A stretch of DNA of 36,086 bases from Anaerophaga thermohalophila DSM 12881. GTDB taxonomy: Bacteria; Bacteroidota; Bacteroidia; Bacteroidales; Marinilabiliaceae. Position 1 is the stretch's first letter, and the number at the start of each line of letters is the position of its first letter. Under the pieces are notes generated by a model. It did not search any database and had not been told where the DNA came from. It saw nothing but the letters and a program-made list of their open reading frames with translations. Of this stretch, positions 8,507 through 17,346 are shown piece by piece. A program made the translations under genes and the position numbers. The stretch is from the NCBI RefSeq assembly GCF_000191885.1, contig NZ_AEWI01000078.1, forward strand, positions 1-36,086, read 5' to 3'.

Positions 8507-8616
8507 TAGTATATAATTTATTTAAGTGATTGGTCTGATGGAACTCGCATGCAAGAGTTTTACACATGTTCTTTTGTGGCAAACCTTGCCATGCTCGTTT
8601 CATTCGTGTATAATTA
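8504..8616 (+). repeat. Family A repeat filling an ompH-ompH gap
   Basis: It has CATTAG (8504-8509), GATGGAACTCGCATGCAAGA, the inner hairpin TGGCAA (8577-8582) / TTGCCA (8586-8591), then CATGCTCGTTTCATTCG. It spans the whole gap: one end contains the start codon of the downstream ompH gene and the other contains the stop codon (8614-8616) of the upstream one. Confidence 0.85.
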
Positions 8617-9129
8617 ATTTATACCAAGTTTACTTTTCACTTGCTCTGTAACATCAATACTTTGGTCGGAATGATATACAGTAGCTCCTGAATTCTCAGC
8701 AAATATATAAATAAATCCGCCTTCCTCACCCACCTGTTCAATAGCACCTCTCAATTTTTCCATGATAGGTTGGCGCAATTGCTGTTGTTTCCGGGACAGA
8801 TTTTCCTGAGAAGATTGATAAAACGTTTGAATTTTTTGGGAAGTCTCCATTAGTTGCTGCTCTTTTTGCTGGCGTTCAAGAGCTCCAAGCGTTTCGGCAT
8901 TCTGCAGATAATCCTGTTCCATTTTTTGATATTCTTCCTGCATAGTGGCCAACTGGTTTTCGAGTTTATCATACTCTGCCCCCATTGTCTCTTGCATCTC
9001 TTTAAATTCGGGCATGGCCCTCATTATTTCCTGTATATTGGCATGGCCAAATTTAAATTCCTGAGCTTCTGTGCTCCCGGAAAGAATTAAAAACAGGCTT
9101 ATAATTGTAATGGATGTAATTCTTCTCAT
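8614..9129 (-). CDS. OmpH/Skp-family periplasmic chaperone, second copy
   Basis: This 171-residue protein has a signal peptide (about residues 1-22, ending STEAQ) and a glutamine/glutamate-rich coiled coil (about 40-125) like Skp. It is expected to hold unfolded outer-membrane proteins in the periplasm for the BAM complex. The end, YHSDQSIDVTEQVKSKLG, is close to that of the third copy. The stop codon lies inside a family A repeat. A family B repeat separates it from the first copy. Confidence 0.88.
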   Translation of the reverse strand: MRRITSITIISLFLILSGSTEAQEFKFGHANIQEIMRAMPEFKEMQETMGAEYDKLENQLATMQEEYQKMEQDYLQNAETLGALERQQKEQQLMETSQKIQTFYQSSQENLSRKQQQLRQPIMEKLRGAIEQVGEEGGFIYIFAENSGATVYHSDQSIDVTEQVKSKLGIN

Positions 9130-9162
9130 AACTATATGTTTTTCTATTTCACAAATTTATTT

Positions 9163-9330
9163 AGCGTCTGTGTCCATAAAGTATCACTTGCCGTATTACG
9201 CCTGCCTCCAAAATGCTCATTTACGTGAGTAAACTGCGCTTTTGACAAATTCGCAAACCTTGCAACCGGCATTTTCTGAACAGACACATTTAGTAAGTAA
9301 GAAATTTTTCCGACTTTATAGACGGTCTGT
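9163..9330 (-). repeat. Family B repeat filling an ompH-ompH gap
   Basis: Read on the minus strand it begins with a variant left end (TATAGACGGTC reversed at 9316-9326) and ends near GACACAGACGCTAA. The core GAACAGACAC and the ATTACG/AAATGCTCATTTACG stretch match other copies. It occupies nearly the whole 203-bp gap. The ompH stop at 9333 lies just beyond its end. Confidence 0.8.
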
Positions 9331-9332
9331 AT

Positions 9333-9857
9333 TTAATTCAAAAACCCGAGGTACTTTAAAACATCGTCGCTAATGTTTTGCCGGGGTTTTACATAAATGA
9401 CACCTGAATTGCCAGCCATATCAAAAACGGCATCCAGATTATCACGGTCTGCAATTTCGCGAATGGCTGTAAAAACCTTTTCCTGAATAGGATTAATCAG
9501 GGCTTCCTGACGTTTCATCAGTTCTCCTTCAGGTCCGAAATACTGCCGTTGCAATTTTTTAGCACTGTTTTCAAGTTGAATAATCTCTTCTTCACGCTGC
9601 GTTTTCATATCGGCAGAAAGAAATACGCTCTCTTTCTGATATGTTTTATACAATTGTTCAACCTCGGCATAAATATCCTGTATCTCCTTCTCCCACTTTT
9701 GTGAAAGCTGGTTCAATTGTTCCTGTGCTGCTTCGTAGGCCGGAATATTTGACATAATATATTGCATATCTACGAAGGCATATCGTTGTGCAGTAGCACT
9801 TTGTGTACTCATAAAAATACCGCCAACTGCCAGTAATAAAATTAAAAACTTCTTCAT
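9333..9857 (-). CDS. OmpH/Skp-family periplasmic chaperone, first copy
   Basis: This is the first of three ompH genes after bamA, 174 residues from the preferred start. It has a signal peptide MKKFLILLLAVGG... with likely cleavage after SATAQ, and a charged coiled coil to about residue 130. It is the most divergent of the three at the C-terminus. The ATG at 9855-9857 lies in the CATCCG box of a family A repeat. Another ATG two codons upstream (9861-9863) exists only because the repeat's usual TATACGG reads TATGCGG here, so I prefer the inner start. Confidence 0.88.
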   Translation of the reverse strand: MKKFLILLLAVGGIFMSTQSATAQRYAFVDMQYIMSNIPAYEAAQEQLNQLSQKWEKEIQDIYAEVEQLYKTYQKESVFLSADMKTQREEEIIQLENSAKKLQRQYFGPEGELMKRQEALINPIQEKVFTAIREIADRDNLDAVFDMAGNSGVIYVKPRQNISDDVLKYLGFLN

Positions 9858-9942
9858 CCGCATAAAATTTATTTATTAAGGCCTGATTGCCTGGCCCCTT
9901 TTATCAGGGAAACCCGTCCCGCGCAATCGGGACTCGTTTCAT
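9855..9942 (+). repeat. Family A repeat, short form, degenerate
   Basis: CATCCG (9855-9860) is followed by the spacer ATAAAATTTATTTATTAAGG, then the hairpin TCCCG...CGGGA and the ACTCGTTTCATC end. The start codon of the first ompH gene lies in the CATCCG box. Bases 9943-10014, up to the next unit, show nothing recognisable. Confidence 0.7.
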
Positions 9943-10014
9943 CTTCAATCAATTTAAAGTTTCCAAACCAATTTAGATAAACTTCTTACAAAAACCAAAC
10001 CACGCTTAACGGTT

Positions 10015-10120
10015 TATTTATTCGTATAAAATTTATCTAAGTCATTGGCCAGGTGGAACTCGCATGAAAGAACTTATACATGTTCTATTGTGACAAACTT
10101 TGCCATGCTCGTTTCATCAG
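10015..10120 (+). repeat. Family A repeat, long form, after bamA
   Basis: It has the spacer TATAAAATTTATCTAAGTCA, then GTGGAACTCGCATGAAAGAA, TGACAA / TTGCCA (an intermediate of the inner stem), and CTCGTTTCATCAG. The terminal CATCAG box contains the bamA stop codon (10117-10119, read on the minus strand). Confidence 0.85.
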
Positions 10121-12699
10121 AAATTTTGTCCGATAACAAAGTGGAAATTACTTCCGTTGGCATTGGGGCTGCCTGGTACCTCATCGAAACCATATCCCCA
10201 GTCGATGCCCATAAGTCCGAAAATGGGTAAGAAAATTCTCACTCCTACCCCGGCTGAACGTTTCAACCCAAACGGGTTATAATCCCTGAATTCAGACCAT
10301 GAATTTCCGGCTTCTGCAAATACCAGTCCGTAAACAGTTGCTGATGGTTGCAAAGTTAATGGATAACGCATTTCCAATGTCAGCTTATTATAGATATTTC
10401 CATCCTGTCGTCCGTTGGTAAGCGGTGTCAATGAAGCATTCTCATATCCGCGAAGACCGATGGTCTCGCTTCCATAATAACTATAGCCCGACATACCGTC
10501 GCCACCCAACACAAATTTTTCGAAAGGCGATTTTTTATTTTTATCAAAATAGCCCAGAAAACCACCTTCTACTTTAGTCATCAACACCAGCTTATTGGCA
10601 TTATCCAGAGGTTTAAAAGTACTTCCTTTAAATATCCATTTATGATATTCAATCCATTTGTACCTCTCTGAATCAGGCATATCCGGATCGGAATAATCCA
10701 GGTCATCAAAATAACTGTAGGGTGGAGTAAATTCAAGCCCCAGTGTGAAATTGGAACCATTTCTGGTATACAACGGGTTATCCATCGAATTTCTGGAAAG
10801 CATCACCTTGAAATTAAGGTTATTGCTATTTCCGTTCTGCATCAGGAAATAGACCCAGTTTTTAAGATCGTAACGCTGATAGCTGGCCTGGGTATAAAGC
10901 TGAAAATAGTCGTCGGGCCAACTCAAACGTTTTCCGAATCCAACGGATATACCCGTCACTTTCATGTGTTCATCGGGATCTTCCTCGAGCGGCGGATAAT
11001 AGCCGCCATAGCCGCCATAGCCATAGCCGCTATAGCCGTAACCGCCACCATAGATATTGCTGTAAGGATTTCCGTAATAATAACCGCTGCTGGTACCAGT
11101 CTGAATAGACCTGTAAACCGAGAAACTGAAAGAATTCGGTTTCTTACCGCCCAGCCAGGGTTCTGTAAACGAAAAACTGTATGACTGATAATATTTCCCG
11201 TTGGTTTGGGCTCTCAACGACAAGGTTTGTCCGTCTCCTGTAGGCAAAGGACGCCAGGCTTCCTTGTTAAAGATATTACGAACAGAGAAGTTGGTAAACT
11301 TCAGTCCCAGGGAGCCGACAAACATTCCGCCACCCCATCCGCCGGAGAGTTCGATCTGGTCATTGGCTTTTTCAACCAGGTTATATTCAAGATCAACCGT
11401 CCCTTTTTCAGGGTCGGGAATTGGAACGGGATTAATATTTTCGGGATCAAAATGTCCCAATTGTTGCAATTCCCGAACTGAACGAATCAGCTCGGATTTA
11501 TCGAACAACTCTCCGGGTTTTGTCCGTAACTCCCGTCTTACAACGTGTTCATGAGTTTTTGTATTTCCTTTAATGATCACTTCATTAATGGTAGCCGGTT
11601 CACCCTCGTAAACCCGCATCTCAAGATCAACCGTATCATTATAGATTCTGACATCTACCGGTTCAATGTTACTGAAAAGGTATCCATTGTTCATATAAAG
11701 GTTATGAACAGCATCATCATCGGTATATAAGCGTTCCTCCAGCAAGGTTTGATTAAAAACGTCGCCCTTTCGGATTCGGAGTTTTTCTGACAAGTACGGA
11801 CCGGGATATACAGTATTTCCTACCCAGCTGATATCTCCGAAATAGTATTTGTTGCCCTCGCTGATTCCGATTTCTATATCTACGGTATTGTCAGGATTCC
11901 TGGAAATGGAGTCATATTCAATATAAGCATCACGATAACCCTTTTCATTGTACTTTTCAATTACCGTTTTCAGGTCGTTTTCATACTCTTCCTGAACGAA
12001 TTTCTTAGTCCGGAAAAAATTCTGGATTTTTCCTTTCTCATTGGTCTTTTTCATGAAACGATTCAGCTTCCGATCCGAAAACACTTCATTTCCTTCAAAT
12101 TCAAGGCTGTTAACCTTAACCTTATCTTTTTTGTCGACCTCAATATCAAGAAAAACATGATTGGGCTTACTTGGATCGTCCCGTTGGACAATGGTGACTT
12201 CGGTATTATAAAAACCTTTTTGAACGAAATGTTGTTGGATATAACGTTTGGCTCTGTCGATCAGATAAGGCGTCACCTGTGAGCCCTTCATCATGGATAT
12301 TTTACTTGTAACATCCTCAATCTCGGATTTTTTCAAGCCTGAAAAATTTATTTCGGACAACCGGGGACGTTCCTGCAGATAAATGTTGAGATATATATTA
12401 TTTCCTTCAATCTTTTCAGCGGTAATTCTCACATCGGAAAACAGACCGTATTCCCAGTACTTTTTAACTGCATTTGAAATGTCTTCACCAGGAACGGTTA
12501 TTTTTTGACCTACTTTCAACCCGGAAAGATTAGCCAGAATTTTGGGGTCATTGTTTAGATCACCCGTTACTGTTATGTCAGCAATTATGTATTCTTTGGG
12601 TTTTCCTGAATAAGAAATCTCCGGTATTTCGTCCTGAGCATAAAGAGTTGTAATAGAAAAGATTAAAAATAAGTATGCTACAAATCTGCGTTTCAACAT
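10117..12699 (-). CDS. bamA: Outer membrane protein assembly factor BamA
   Basis: This is the Omp85-family core of the BAM machine, inserting beta-barrel proteins into the outer membrane. It is 860 residues with a signal peptide (about 1-21), POTRA repeats over about residues 35-430, and a 16-strand barrel to the C-terminal phenylalanine (IGQNF). The barrel contains family signatures such as GLRGYENASL and the VYGLVFAEAGNSW region. Residues about 541-572 form an unusual Gly/Tyr-rich segment (GYGYSGYGYGGYGGYYPP), probably an extracellular loop. It follows uppS by 10 bp and precedes three ompH genes, the common Bacteroidota order. Its stop codon lies in a family A repeat. Confidence 0.95.
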   Translation of the reverse strand: MLKRRFVAYLFLIFSITTLYAQDEIPEISYSGKPKEYIIADITVTGDLNNDPKILANLSGLKVGQKITVPGEDISNAVKKYWEYGLFSDVRITAEKIEGNNIYLNIYLQERPRLSEINFSGLKKSEIEDVTSKISMMKGSQVTPYLIDRAKRYIQQHFVQKGFYNTEVTIVQRDDPSKPNHVFLDIEVDKKDKVKVNSLEFEGNEVFSDRKLNRFMKKTNEKGKIQNFFRTKKFVQEEYENDLKTVIEKYNEKGYRDAYIEYDSISRNPDNTVDIEIGISEGNKYYFGDISWVGNTVYPGPYLSEKLRIRKGDVFNQTLLEERLYTDDDAVHNLYMNNGYLFSNIEPVDVRIYNDTVDLEMRVYEGEPATINEVIIKGNTKTHEHVVRRELRTKPGELFDKSELIRSVRELQQLGHFDPENINPVPIPDPEKGTVDLEYNLVEKANDQIELSGGWGGGMFVGSLGLKFTNFSVRNIFNKEAWRPLPTGDGQTLSLRAQTNGKYYQSYSFSFTEPWLGGKKPNSFSFSVYRSIQTGTSSGYYYGNPYSNIYGGGYGYSGYGYGGYGGYYPPLEEDPDEHMKVTGISVGFGKRLSWPDDYFQLYTQASYQRYDLKNWVYFLMQNGNSNNLNFKVMLSRNSMDNPLYTRNGSNFTLGLEFTPPYSYFDDLDYSDPDMPDSERYKWIEYHKWIFKGSTFKPLDNANKLVLMTKVEGGFLGYFDKNKKSPFEKFVLGGDGMSGYSYYGSETIGLRGYENASLTPLTNGRQDGNIYNKLTLEMRYPLTLQPSATVYGLVFAEAGNSWSEFRDYNPFGLKRSAGVGVRIFLPIFGLMGIDWGYGFDEVPGSPNANGSNFHFVIGQNF

Positions 12700-12709
12700 T
12701 ACTAATAAT

Positions 12710-13453
12710 TTATTTTTTTACCTGATCACTAATTTTACCGAAACGTCTTTCCCGACCCTGATAATCGAGTAGTGCTTCAAAGAAATTTTCCTTGCGAAAA
12801 TCGGGCCATAATACGTTGCAAAAATATAATTCTGAGTAAGCAATTTGCCAAAGCAGGAAATTACTGATACGTAATTCACCGCTGGTTCTAATCAGCAATT
12901 CGGGATCAGGCATATCTGCAGTTTCAAGATACCGGCTAAAAATTTCAGCATTAATTTGGGATGAATCAAGTTTTCCATCCCGGACGTCGTTGGCGATATG
13001 TTTCACACCTTCAACGATTTCCCAGCGAGAGCTGTAGCTTAACGCCAGAACCAGGGTAAGTCCGTCATTATTTTTCGTTTGTTCAATACAGGCAGCAAGT
13101 TTATTTTGAACATCCTGAGGCAAAGTTTCTTTACACCCGATAGACTTTAGTTTCACATTATTGTCCATAAGTGTTTTGGTTTCCGAAGAAATGGTAGAAA
13201 CCAGCAACGACATCAAAGCATCAACCTCATTCTTGGGTCTGTTCCAGTTTTCTGTTGAGAAAGCATAAAGTGTAAGGAATTTCATTCCCAGTTCGGCAGC
13301 AGCCTCCGTCACTTCACGAACAGATTTCACCCCCTGTTGATGTCCAAACACCCTTGCATTACCCCTTTTCCTCGCCCAGCGACCATTGCCGTCCATTATT
13401 ATGGCCACATGCTTCGGTAATTTTTCCTTATCCAGCTGTTCTTTGACTGACAT
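12710..13453 (-). CDS. uppS: Isoprenyl transferase (undecaprenyl diphosphate synthase)
   Basis: This cytosolic cis-prenyltransferase makes the C55 lipid carrier for cell wall and polysaccharide synthesis. It is 247 residues, normal length. HVAIIMDGNGRWARKRG carries catalytic Asp21, followed by GHQQGVKSVREV and LYAFSTENWNRP. The C-terminal DLLIRTSGE-type motif reads ELLIRTSGELRISNFLLWQ. It is 10 bp upstream of bamA and shares that transcript. Confidence 0.95.
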   Translation of the reverse strand: MSVKEQLDKEKLPKHVAIIMDGNGRWARKRGNARVFGHQQGVKSVREVTEAAAELGMKFLTLYAFSTENWNRPKNEVDALMSLLVSTISSETKTLMDNNVKLKSIGCKETLPQDVQNKLAACIEQTKNNDGLTLVLALSYSSRWEIVEGVKHIANDVRDGKLDSSQINAEIFSRYLETADMPDPELLIRTSGELRISNFLLWQIAYSELYFCNVLWPDFRKENFFEALLDYQGRERRFGKISDQVKK

Positions 13454-13544
13454 ATAGTATTATTAAGTATAAAATATCAGCAAAAAGTGATTTGAGAAAC
13501 TTTGAAAAATCAGAGCTTCAACACCTTCAACTTCGCATCAGACT

Positions 13545-14285
13545 TTAATATCCGGCATTACATGAAACCTTTCTGTGGAAAAGATCGAACGTAACTAATA
13601 CGCCTGCAAACGAATACCAATCATTGTTGTGCAGAGAAGACGGCTGGTCAAATCCATAAGGGTCGGACGGATCTATGGCTCCACGTCCCATTTTATCCAG
13701 ATCGTCAACAAATGTTTTTCTGAAATTCCATTCCAGTCCAAGATGCACCCAATCAGAAAGTTTCCACTTTATTCCTATACCGAACGGCAAAGATAATATA
13801 AAATGTGGGTTTTCAGAACTACCTCCGGCATCAGAATAATATCGACGATAGAACGTCGATGCTATACCGGCAGTTATGTAGGGAGAAAAACGGGTTTCAT
13901 CTCTTCGAAAAGGATGATCGTATTCAAAAAAATTTATCTCAATCTGGGCTGCCATATCGGCCATGGTTCTCTCGAAGCTGTATTGAGGTGATGAGTTCCC
14001 CGAAACAGAGGGATACTGAATGTCCTCACCAGGGTAGTCGCCCTGAATATTTACAATCGTAAATGTTCCTTTAAAAGCGATGCGACTGTTGGAGACAACC
14101 CTGAAAACACCGCCAAAAGAGGGTTGGATGCTATAAAATTGTTTCCCGGGATTCAAATCCCCATTGTAATAAGAACCTCCGAGGAAAAATCCGGCTTCAA
14201 TTCTCTCCTGGCTCCACCCATCAGTGCAAGACAAAAGAAAAAAAGCAAAAACAATAACAAAAAAAGTCCGGAATTTGAATATCAT
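13545..14285 (-). CDS. DUF6089-family outer-membrane beta-barrel-like protein
   Basis: From the preferred ATG (14283-14285) this protein has 246 residues. It starts MIFKFRTFFVIVFAFFLLSC, a signal peptide, followed by TDGWSQ. The mature part is rich in alternating aromatic and glycine residues (GGSYYNGDLNPGKQFY, FSPYITAGIASTFYRRYY), as in small eight-strand barrels. It resembles the DUF6089 proteins found between nadK and uppS in many Bacteroidota. A lipoprotein reading at LLSC is possible but the surrounding lipobox is weak. Function is unknown; the position suggests a link to envelope assembly. An upstream ATG (14327) would add 14 residues ahead of the signal peptide and is less likely. Confidence 0.8.
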   Translation of the reverse strand: MIFKFRTFFVIVFAFFLLSCTDGWSQERIEAGFFLGGSYYNGDLNPGKQFYSIQPSFGGVFRVVSNSRIAFKGTFTIVNIQGDYPGEDIQYPSVSGNSSPQYSFERTMADMAAQIEINFFEYDHPFRRDETRFSPYITAGIASTFYRRYYSDAGGSSENPHFILSLPFGIGIKWKLSDWVHLGLEWNFRKTFVDDLDKMGRGAIDPSDPYGFDQPSSLHNNDWYSFAGVLVTFDLFHRKVSCNAGY

Positions 14286-14320
14286 TAATATGCTGAATTT
14301 ACTTTTCAATACTTGAGCCC

Positions 14321-14393
14321 ATTCCAAAAGTCTCTTTTGGGAGCAGATTCAATAATCTATTATGGCAACTTTTACCATGCCCGTTTCTTCAGA
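14321..14393. repeat. Fragments of families D and A
   Basis: The stretch CCAAAAGTCTCTTTTGGGAG then CAGATTC (14324-14350) is a family D end. The following TGGCAACTTTTACCATGCCC then GTTTCTTCAG is a family A end with a degraded inner hairpin. The region 14394-14543 shows nothing further. Confidence 0.5.
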
Positions 14394-14544
14394 AACTCTT
14401 TACTTTTTGGAAACGTGAAATAGTATGGTTTATTGCTAAGTGAGCACATCCGGAGTACGAAGTTCAAATCTGCGTCGGACATTCATGGCAATCTTGTTGC
14501 GGTTTTTTATTTAACAGACTTTAAATTTGTATAGAACTTTTTTA

Positions 14545-14721
14545 TTAAGGTTGAATTGAACTCACACGCAAAAACTTATACATTTTCTTATTGCTGCAAT
14601 CCCTGCGATGCTCGTTTCATCAGTATAAAATAAGTCTAAGTTATTGGTCTGATGGAACTCGCATGCAAGAGTTTTATACATGTCCTTTTGTGGCAATCTT
14701 TGCCATGCTCGTTTCATTTGT
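14545..14721 (+). repeat. Family A repeat, two long units in tandem
   Basis: Unit one is degraded inside but ends CTCGTTTCATCAG. Unit two has the perfect spacer stem CATCAG (14618-14623) / CTGATG (14649-14654) and inner stem TGGCAA (14691-14696) / TTGCCA (14700-14705). Its end runs directly into a family B copy. Confidence 0.85.
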
Positions 14722-14857
14722 GCCCGTCTACAAACCCGCAAGAATTTTTACAATATGTGTGTCTGTTCAGAAAGTACCGGTTGTAAGACTTGCGAAGCCG
14801 CCAAAAGCGCAGTTTGGTTACGTAAATGAGAATTTTAGCGGCCAGCGTAACACAACA
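14722..14857 (+). repeat. Family B repeat, right end truncated
   Basis: It starts GTGCCCGTCTACAAA, keeps the TGTGTCTGTTCAGAAAGTAC and ACTTGCGAAGCCGCC cores and stops after AGCGTAACACA. The nadK stop codon (14858-14860) follows immediately where the lost right end would begin. Confidence 0.8.
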
Positions 14858-15736
14858 CTAATTACGCTTATCTGCACCCCACATAAGTTTATTTCGCAGC
14901 GTGGCATAGAAACTTTGAGTGGACCTTTCTACCATATTGATGGTGAAGGCTGCCTTTCGTATTCTAAGCTCTGTACTCTCGTCAACCACAGCGCTTCTGG
15001 AATCAAGTGACGCCAGGAATTTACCCCCTCTGCCCTCAATTTTAAGCATCAGTTCCATGTCGTCGGGAACAACCAGAGGCCTTACCGTTAAATTGTGCGG
15101 AGCTATCGGAGTAATAATAATTCCCTGAGAAGAAGGGTGCATTATAGGCCCCCCGACACTCAACGAATAAGCAGTAGAGCCTGTGGGAGTGCTCACTATA
15201 AGTCCGTCGGCCCAGTAGGAATTTAAAAATTCATTGTTCAAATACACATGAATAGTGATCATAGAGGAACTGTCCTGTTTATGCACAGCCAGCTCATTCA
15301 AGGCATAATTAAAATCACCGATCAGATTATGGGGAGAAACGAGTTCAAGCAATGCAAGCTCCTTAACTTTGTACCGGCCGCTTTCGATTTCCTGAAGGGC
15401 AGCCGGAAGCTCATGACGTGAAATGTCAGCCAGAAAACCAAGCCTGCCGCTGTTAATGCCAACAACAGGAATTCCGGAGTCACGCACAAACGTTACAGCT
15501 TTCAAAAAAGTGCCGTCGCCACCAATACTGAAAAGCATATCTACAGGCGGCAGATCGTCAGGCCCGTAGAAAAAACCTGCAACATTGGGTTTTAGTTTTA
15601 CCTTTTCCAGCAAAAAATCATAAAAAGGCTTGTAGATATGTATTTTAATGGATTTTTGATGAAGATAATTAAACAACTGATGACAATTGTCGAAAAATAC
15701 ATCACCAAAACTCTTTCCGAATATGGCAATTTCCAT
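14858..15736 (-). CDS. nadK: NAD kinase
   Basis: This cytosolic enzyme phosphorylates NAD to NADP. It is 292 residues, normal for the family. SIGGDGTFLKA (Gly72-Thr76 is the GGDGT motif) binds the diphosphate. GINSGRLGFLADI, NELAVHKQDSSSM and the substrate-binding stretch SYWADGLIVSTPTGSTAYSL follow in the expected order. It lies 44 bp downstream of the CBS-domain gene on the same strand, and the pair is probably co-transcribed ahead of the envelope genes. Confidence 0.95.
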   Translation of the reverse strand: MEIAIFGKSFGDVFFDNCHQLFNYLHQKSIKIHIYKPFYDFLLEKVKLKPNVAGFFYGPDDLPPVDMLFSIGGDGTFLKAVTFVRDSGIPVVGINSGRLGFLADISRHELPAALQEIESGRYKVKELALLELVSPHNLIGDFNYALNELAVHKQDSSSMITIHVYLNNEFLNSYWADGLIVSTPTGSTAYSLSVGGPIMHPSSQGIIITPIAPHNLTVRPLVVPDDMELMLKIEGRGGKFLASLDSRSAVVDESTELRIRKAAFTINMVERSTQSFYATLRNKLMWGADKRN

Positions 15737-15780
15737 TTCTTTTTTGATAGCGAAGATAACAAAACGAAGCGGAATCGATG

Positions 15781-16446
15781 TCAGACATTCAGGTATTTCA
15801 TCAGGGATTCATAATTACGCCTTGTCGTATCATCAATCTGCGACTCCCCGACATACGTGGCCTTTACGTTATAACCATACCTTTCGAAAGCATTCACCAC
15901 AGTATTTACGTCGACACGATTCAGTTTTATTGTGATTTTTAAATAATCGGTTGATTGATTTTGAGAAACATACAAGCTCAATATTTTGGCATCGGCATCT
16001 TCAACAATGCGTGCAATTTCAGAGAGGGCATAGTCATGCGGGCCGACCTCAATCTCAATGATCCCGCCCGGAGTATGTGCAGCGATCAATTCCGAGAACC
16101 TCAGTAACAAATCGGTTTGAGTGATCACCCCTTTATATTCCTTGTCAATATTCAGAACAGGCACCAGGGTCAGCCTGAGTCGGGCTGCAATTTCTATCAC
16201 TTCATAGATATGCTGATGTTCGAAAACATAAGGTTTCATCAGCGATAGCCGATGGTTTCCCAATGGTTCCTCCGCTGCATTCAGATCATAAATATCGGCA
16301 TCAGAAATAAGCCCCAAAAAAACTTTGTTGTTTACTATGGGAAGATGGGAGACCCTGAAGGCTTCCATCCAGCCCAATGCATCCGCACCCGTATCCGAGG
16401 TCTTCAAAGAAGGAACAATATCCGATACTAAATCTTTTGCCAACAT
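15781..16446 (-). CDS. CBS-domain protein
   Basis: This 221-residue soluble protein has two CBS domains (about residues 5-55 and 65-122; signatures VSHLPIVNNKVFLGLISDAD and GVITQTDLLLRF) and a C-terminal ACT-like regulatory fold (about 128-205). CBS pairs commonly sense adenine nucleotides. The same gene often precedes nadK in Bacteroidota, so a role near nucleotide or cofactor sensing is plausible, but no substrate can be named. It is divergent from pdxJ, with 176 bp between the start codons. Confidence 0.85.
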   Translation of the reverse strand: MLAKDLVSDIVPSLKTSDTGADALGWMEAFRVSHLPIVNNKVFLGLISDADIYDLNAAEEPLGNHRLSLMKPYVFEHQHIYEVIEIAARLRLTLVPVLNIDKEYKGVITQTDLLLRFSELIAAHTPGGIIEIEVGPHDYALSEIARIVEDADAKILSLYVSQNQSTDYLKITIKLNRVDVNTVVNAFERYGYNVKATYVGESQIDDTTRRNYESLMKYLNV

Positions 16447-16506
16447 AATAAATGCGCTTTCGGGAAATACTTTGTAACTTTACCGTTTTGAAAAAACATC
16501 AATACC

Positions 16507-16531
16507 TATGCCAAAACATCTCTTTGGGTGA
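16507..16531 (+). repeat. Fragment of a family D end
   Basis: TATGCCAAAACATCTCTTTG then GGTG matches the right end of the intact family D copy (20032-20058). No other part of the element is present between the CBS gene and pdxJ. Confidence 0.5.
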
Positions 16532-16622
16532 AAAATACATCCAAAAATTTAAACATACAAACCATTCAGGTGTTTAATTTACCGTTGGTTTTAATTTAAT
16601 TTCATTTAGTTTCATTCATATC

Positions 16623-17345
16623 ATGACAAAACTAAGCGTTAATATTAACAAAATTGCAACATTACGCAATTCCAGAGGAGGAAACATTCCTGACGTTTTA
16701 AAAGCAGCCATCGATGTTCAGGAATTCGGAGCCGATGGTGTCACCGTTCACCCCCGTCCCGATGAACGCCATATTAAATATAAAGATGTTTATGAAATAC
16801 GGCCGGTCATTAAAACCGAATTCAACATTGAAGGTTATCCCTCCCCAAAATTCATGGAGCTGGTTAAATCGGTCAGGCCTCATCAGGTAACACTGGTTCC
16901 AGATCCTCCCGATGCCATAACATCCAACTCGGGTTGGGACACCATTACCAACCTGTCTTTTTTGCAAGACATTATTGGGGAGTTAAAAGAATGCGGCATT
17001 CGTACTTCCATTTTTATCGATGCCAATCCCGATTTTATTGTAAATGCTGCAAAAACCAATACCGACAGAGTAGAACTTTATACGGAGCCTTATGCAACCC
17101 AATTTCCCAAAGACCCGGAAAAGGCTATCGCACCATTTGTCGAGGCAGCCAATATTGCCAATAAGACAGGATTAAGAATTAATGCCGGTCACGACCTCAA
17201 TCTTCAAAATCTGAAATTCTTTAACGAACGAATTCCTTTTATCAAGGAAGTTTCTATTGGACATGCTCTTATCTCTGATGCCTTATATTATGGCCTGGAA
17301 CTAACCATTAATATGTACAAAAAATTACTTATCAAGGAAAAATAA
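16623..17345 (+). CDS. pdxJ: Pyridoxine 5'-phosphate synthase
   Basis: This enzyme condenses 3-amino-2-oxopropyl phosphate with 1-deoxyxylulose 5-phosphate to form pyridoxine phosphate, the last ring-closing step of DXP-dependent vitamin B6 synthesis. It is 240 residues, normal length. Diagnostic motifs are LSVNINKIATLRNSRG, GADGVTVHPRPDERHI, HQVTLVPDPP and INAGHDLNLQNL. Its stop codon is 1 bp from the start of the next gene, so the two are probably translationally coupled. Confidence 0.95.
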   Translation: MTKLSVNINKIATLRNSRGGNIPDVLKAAIDVQEFGADGVTVHPRPDERHIKYKDVYEIRPVIKTEFNIEGYPSPKFMELVKSVRPHQVTLVPDPPDAITSNSGWDTITNLSFLQDIIGELKECGIRTSIFIDANPDFIVNAAKTNTDRVELYTEPYATQFPKDPEKAIAPFVEAANIANKTGLRINAGHDLNLQNLKFFNERIPFIKEVSIGHALISDALYYGLELTINMYKKLLIKEK

Positions 17346-17346
17346 A

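Noticed and set aside
13803..14062. Antisense frames inside the DUF6089 gene
   Set aside because: The minus-strand gene has a signal peptide and barrel pattern; the opposite frames have neither.
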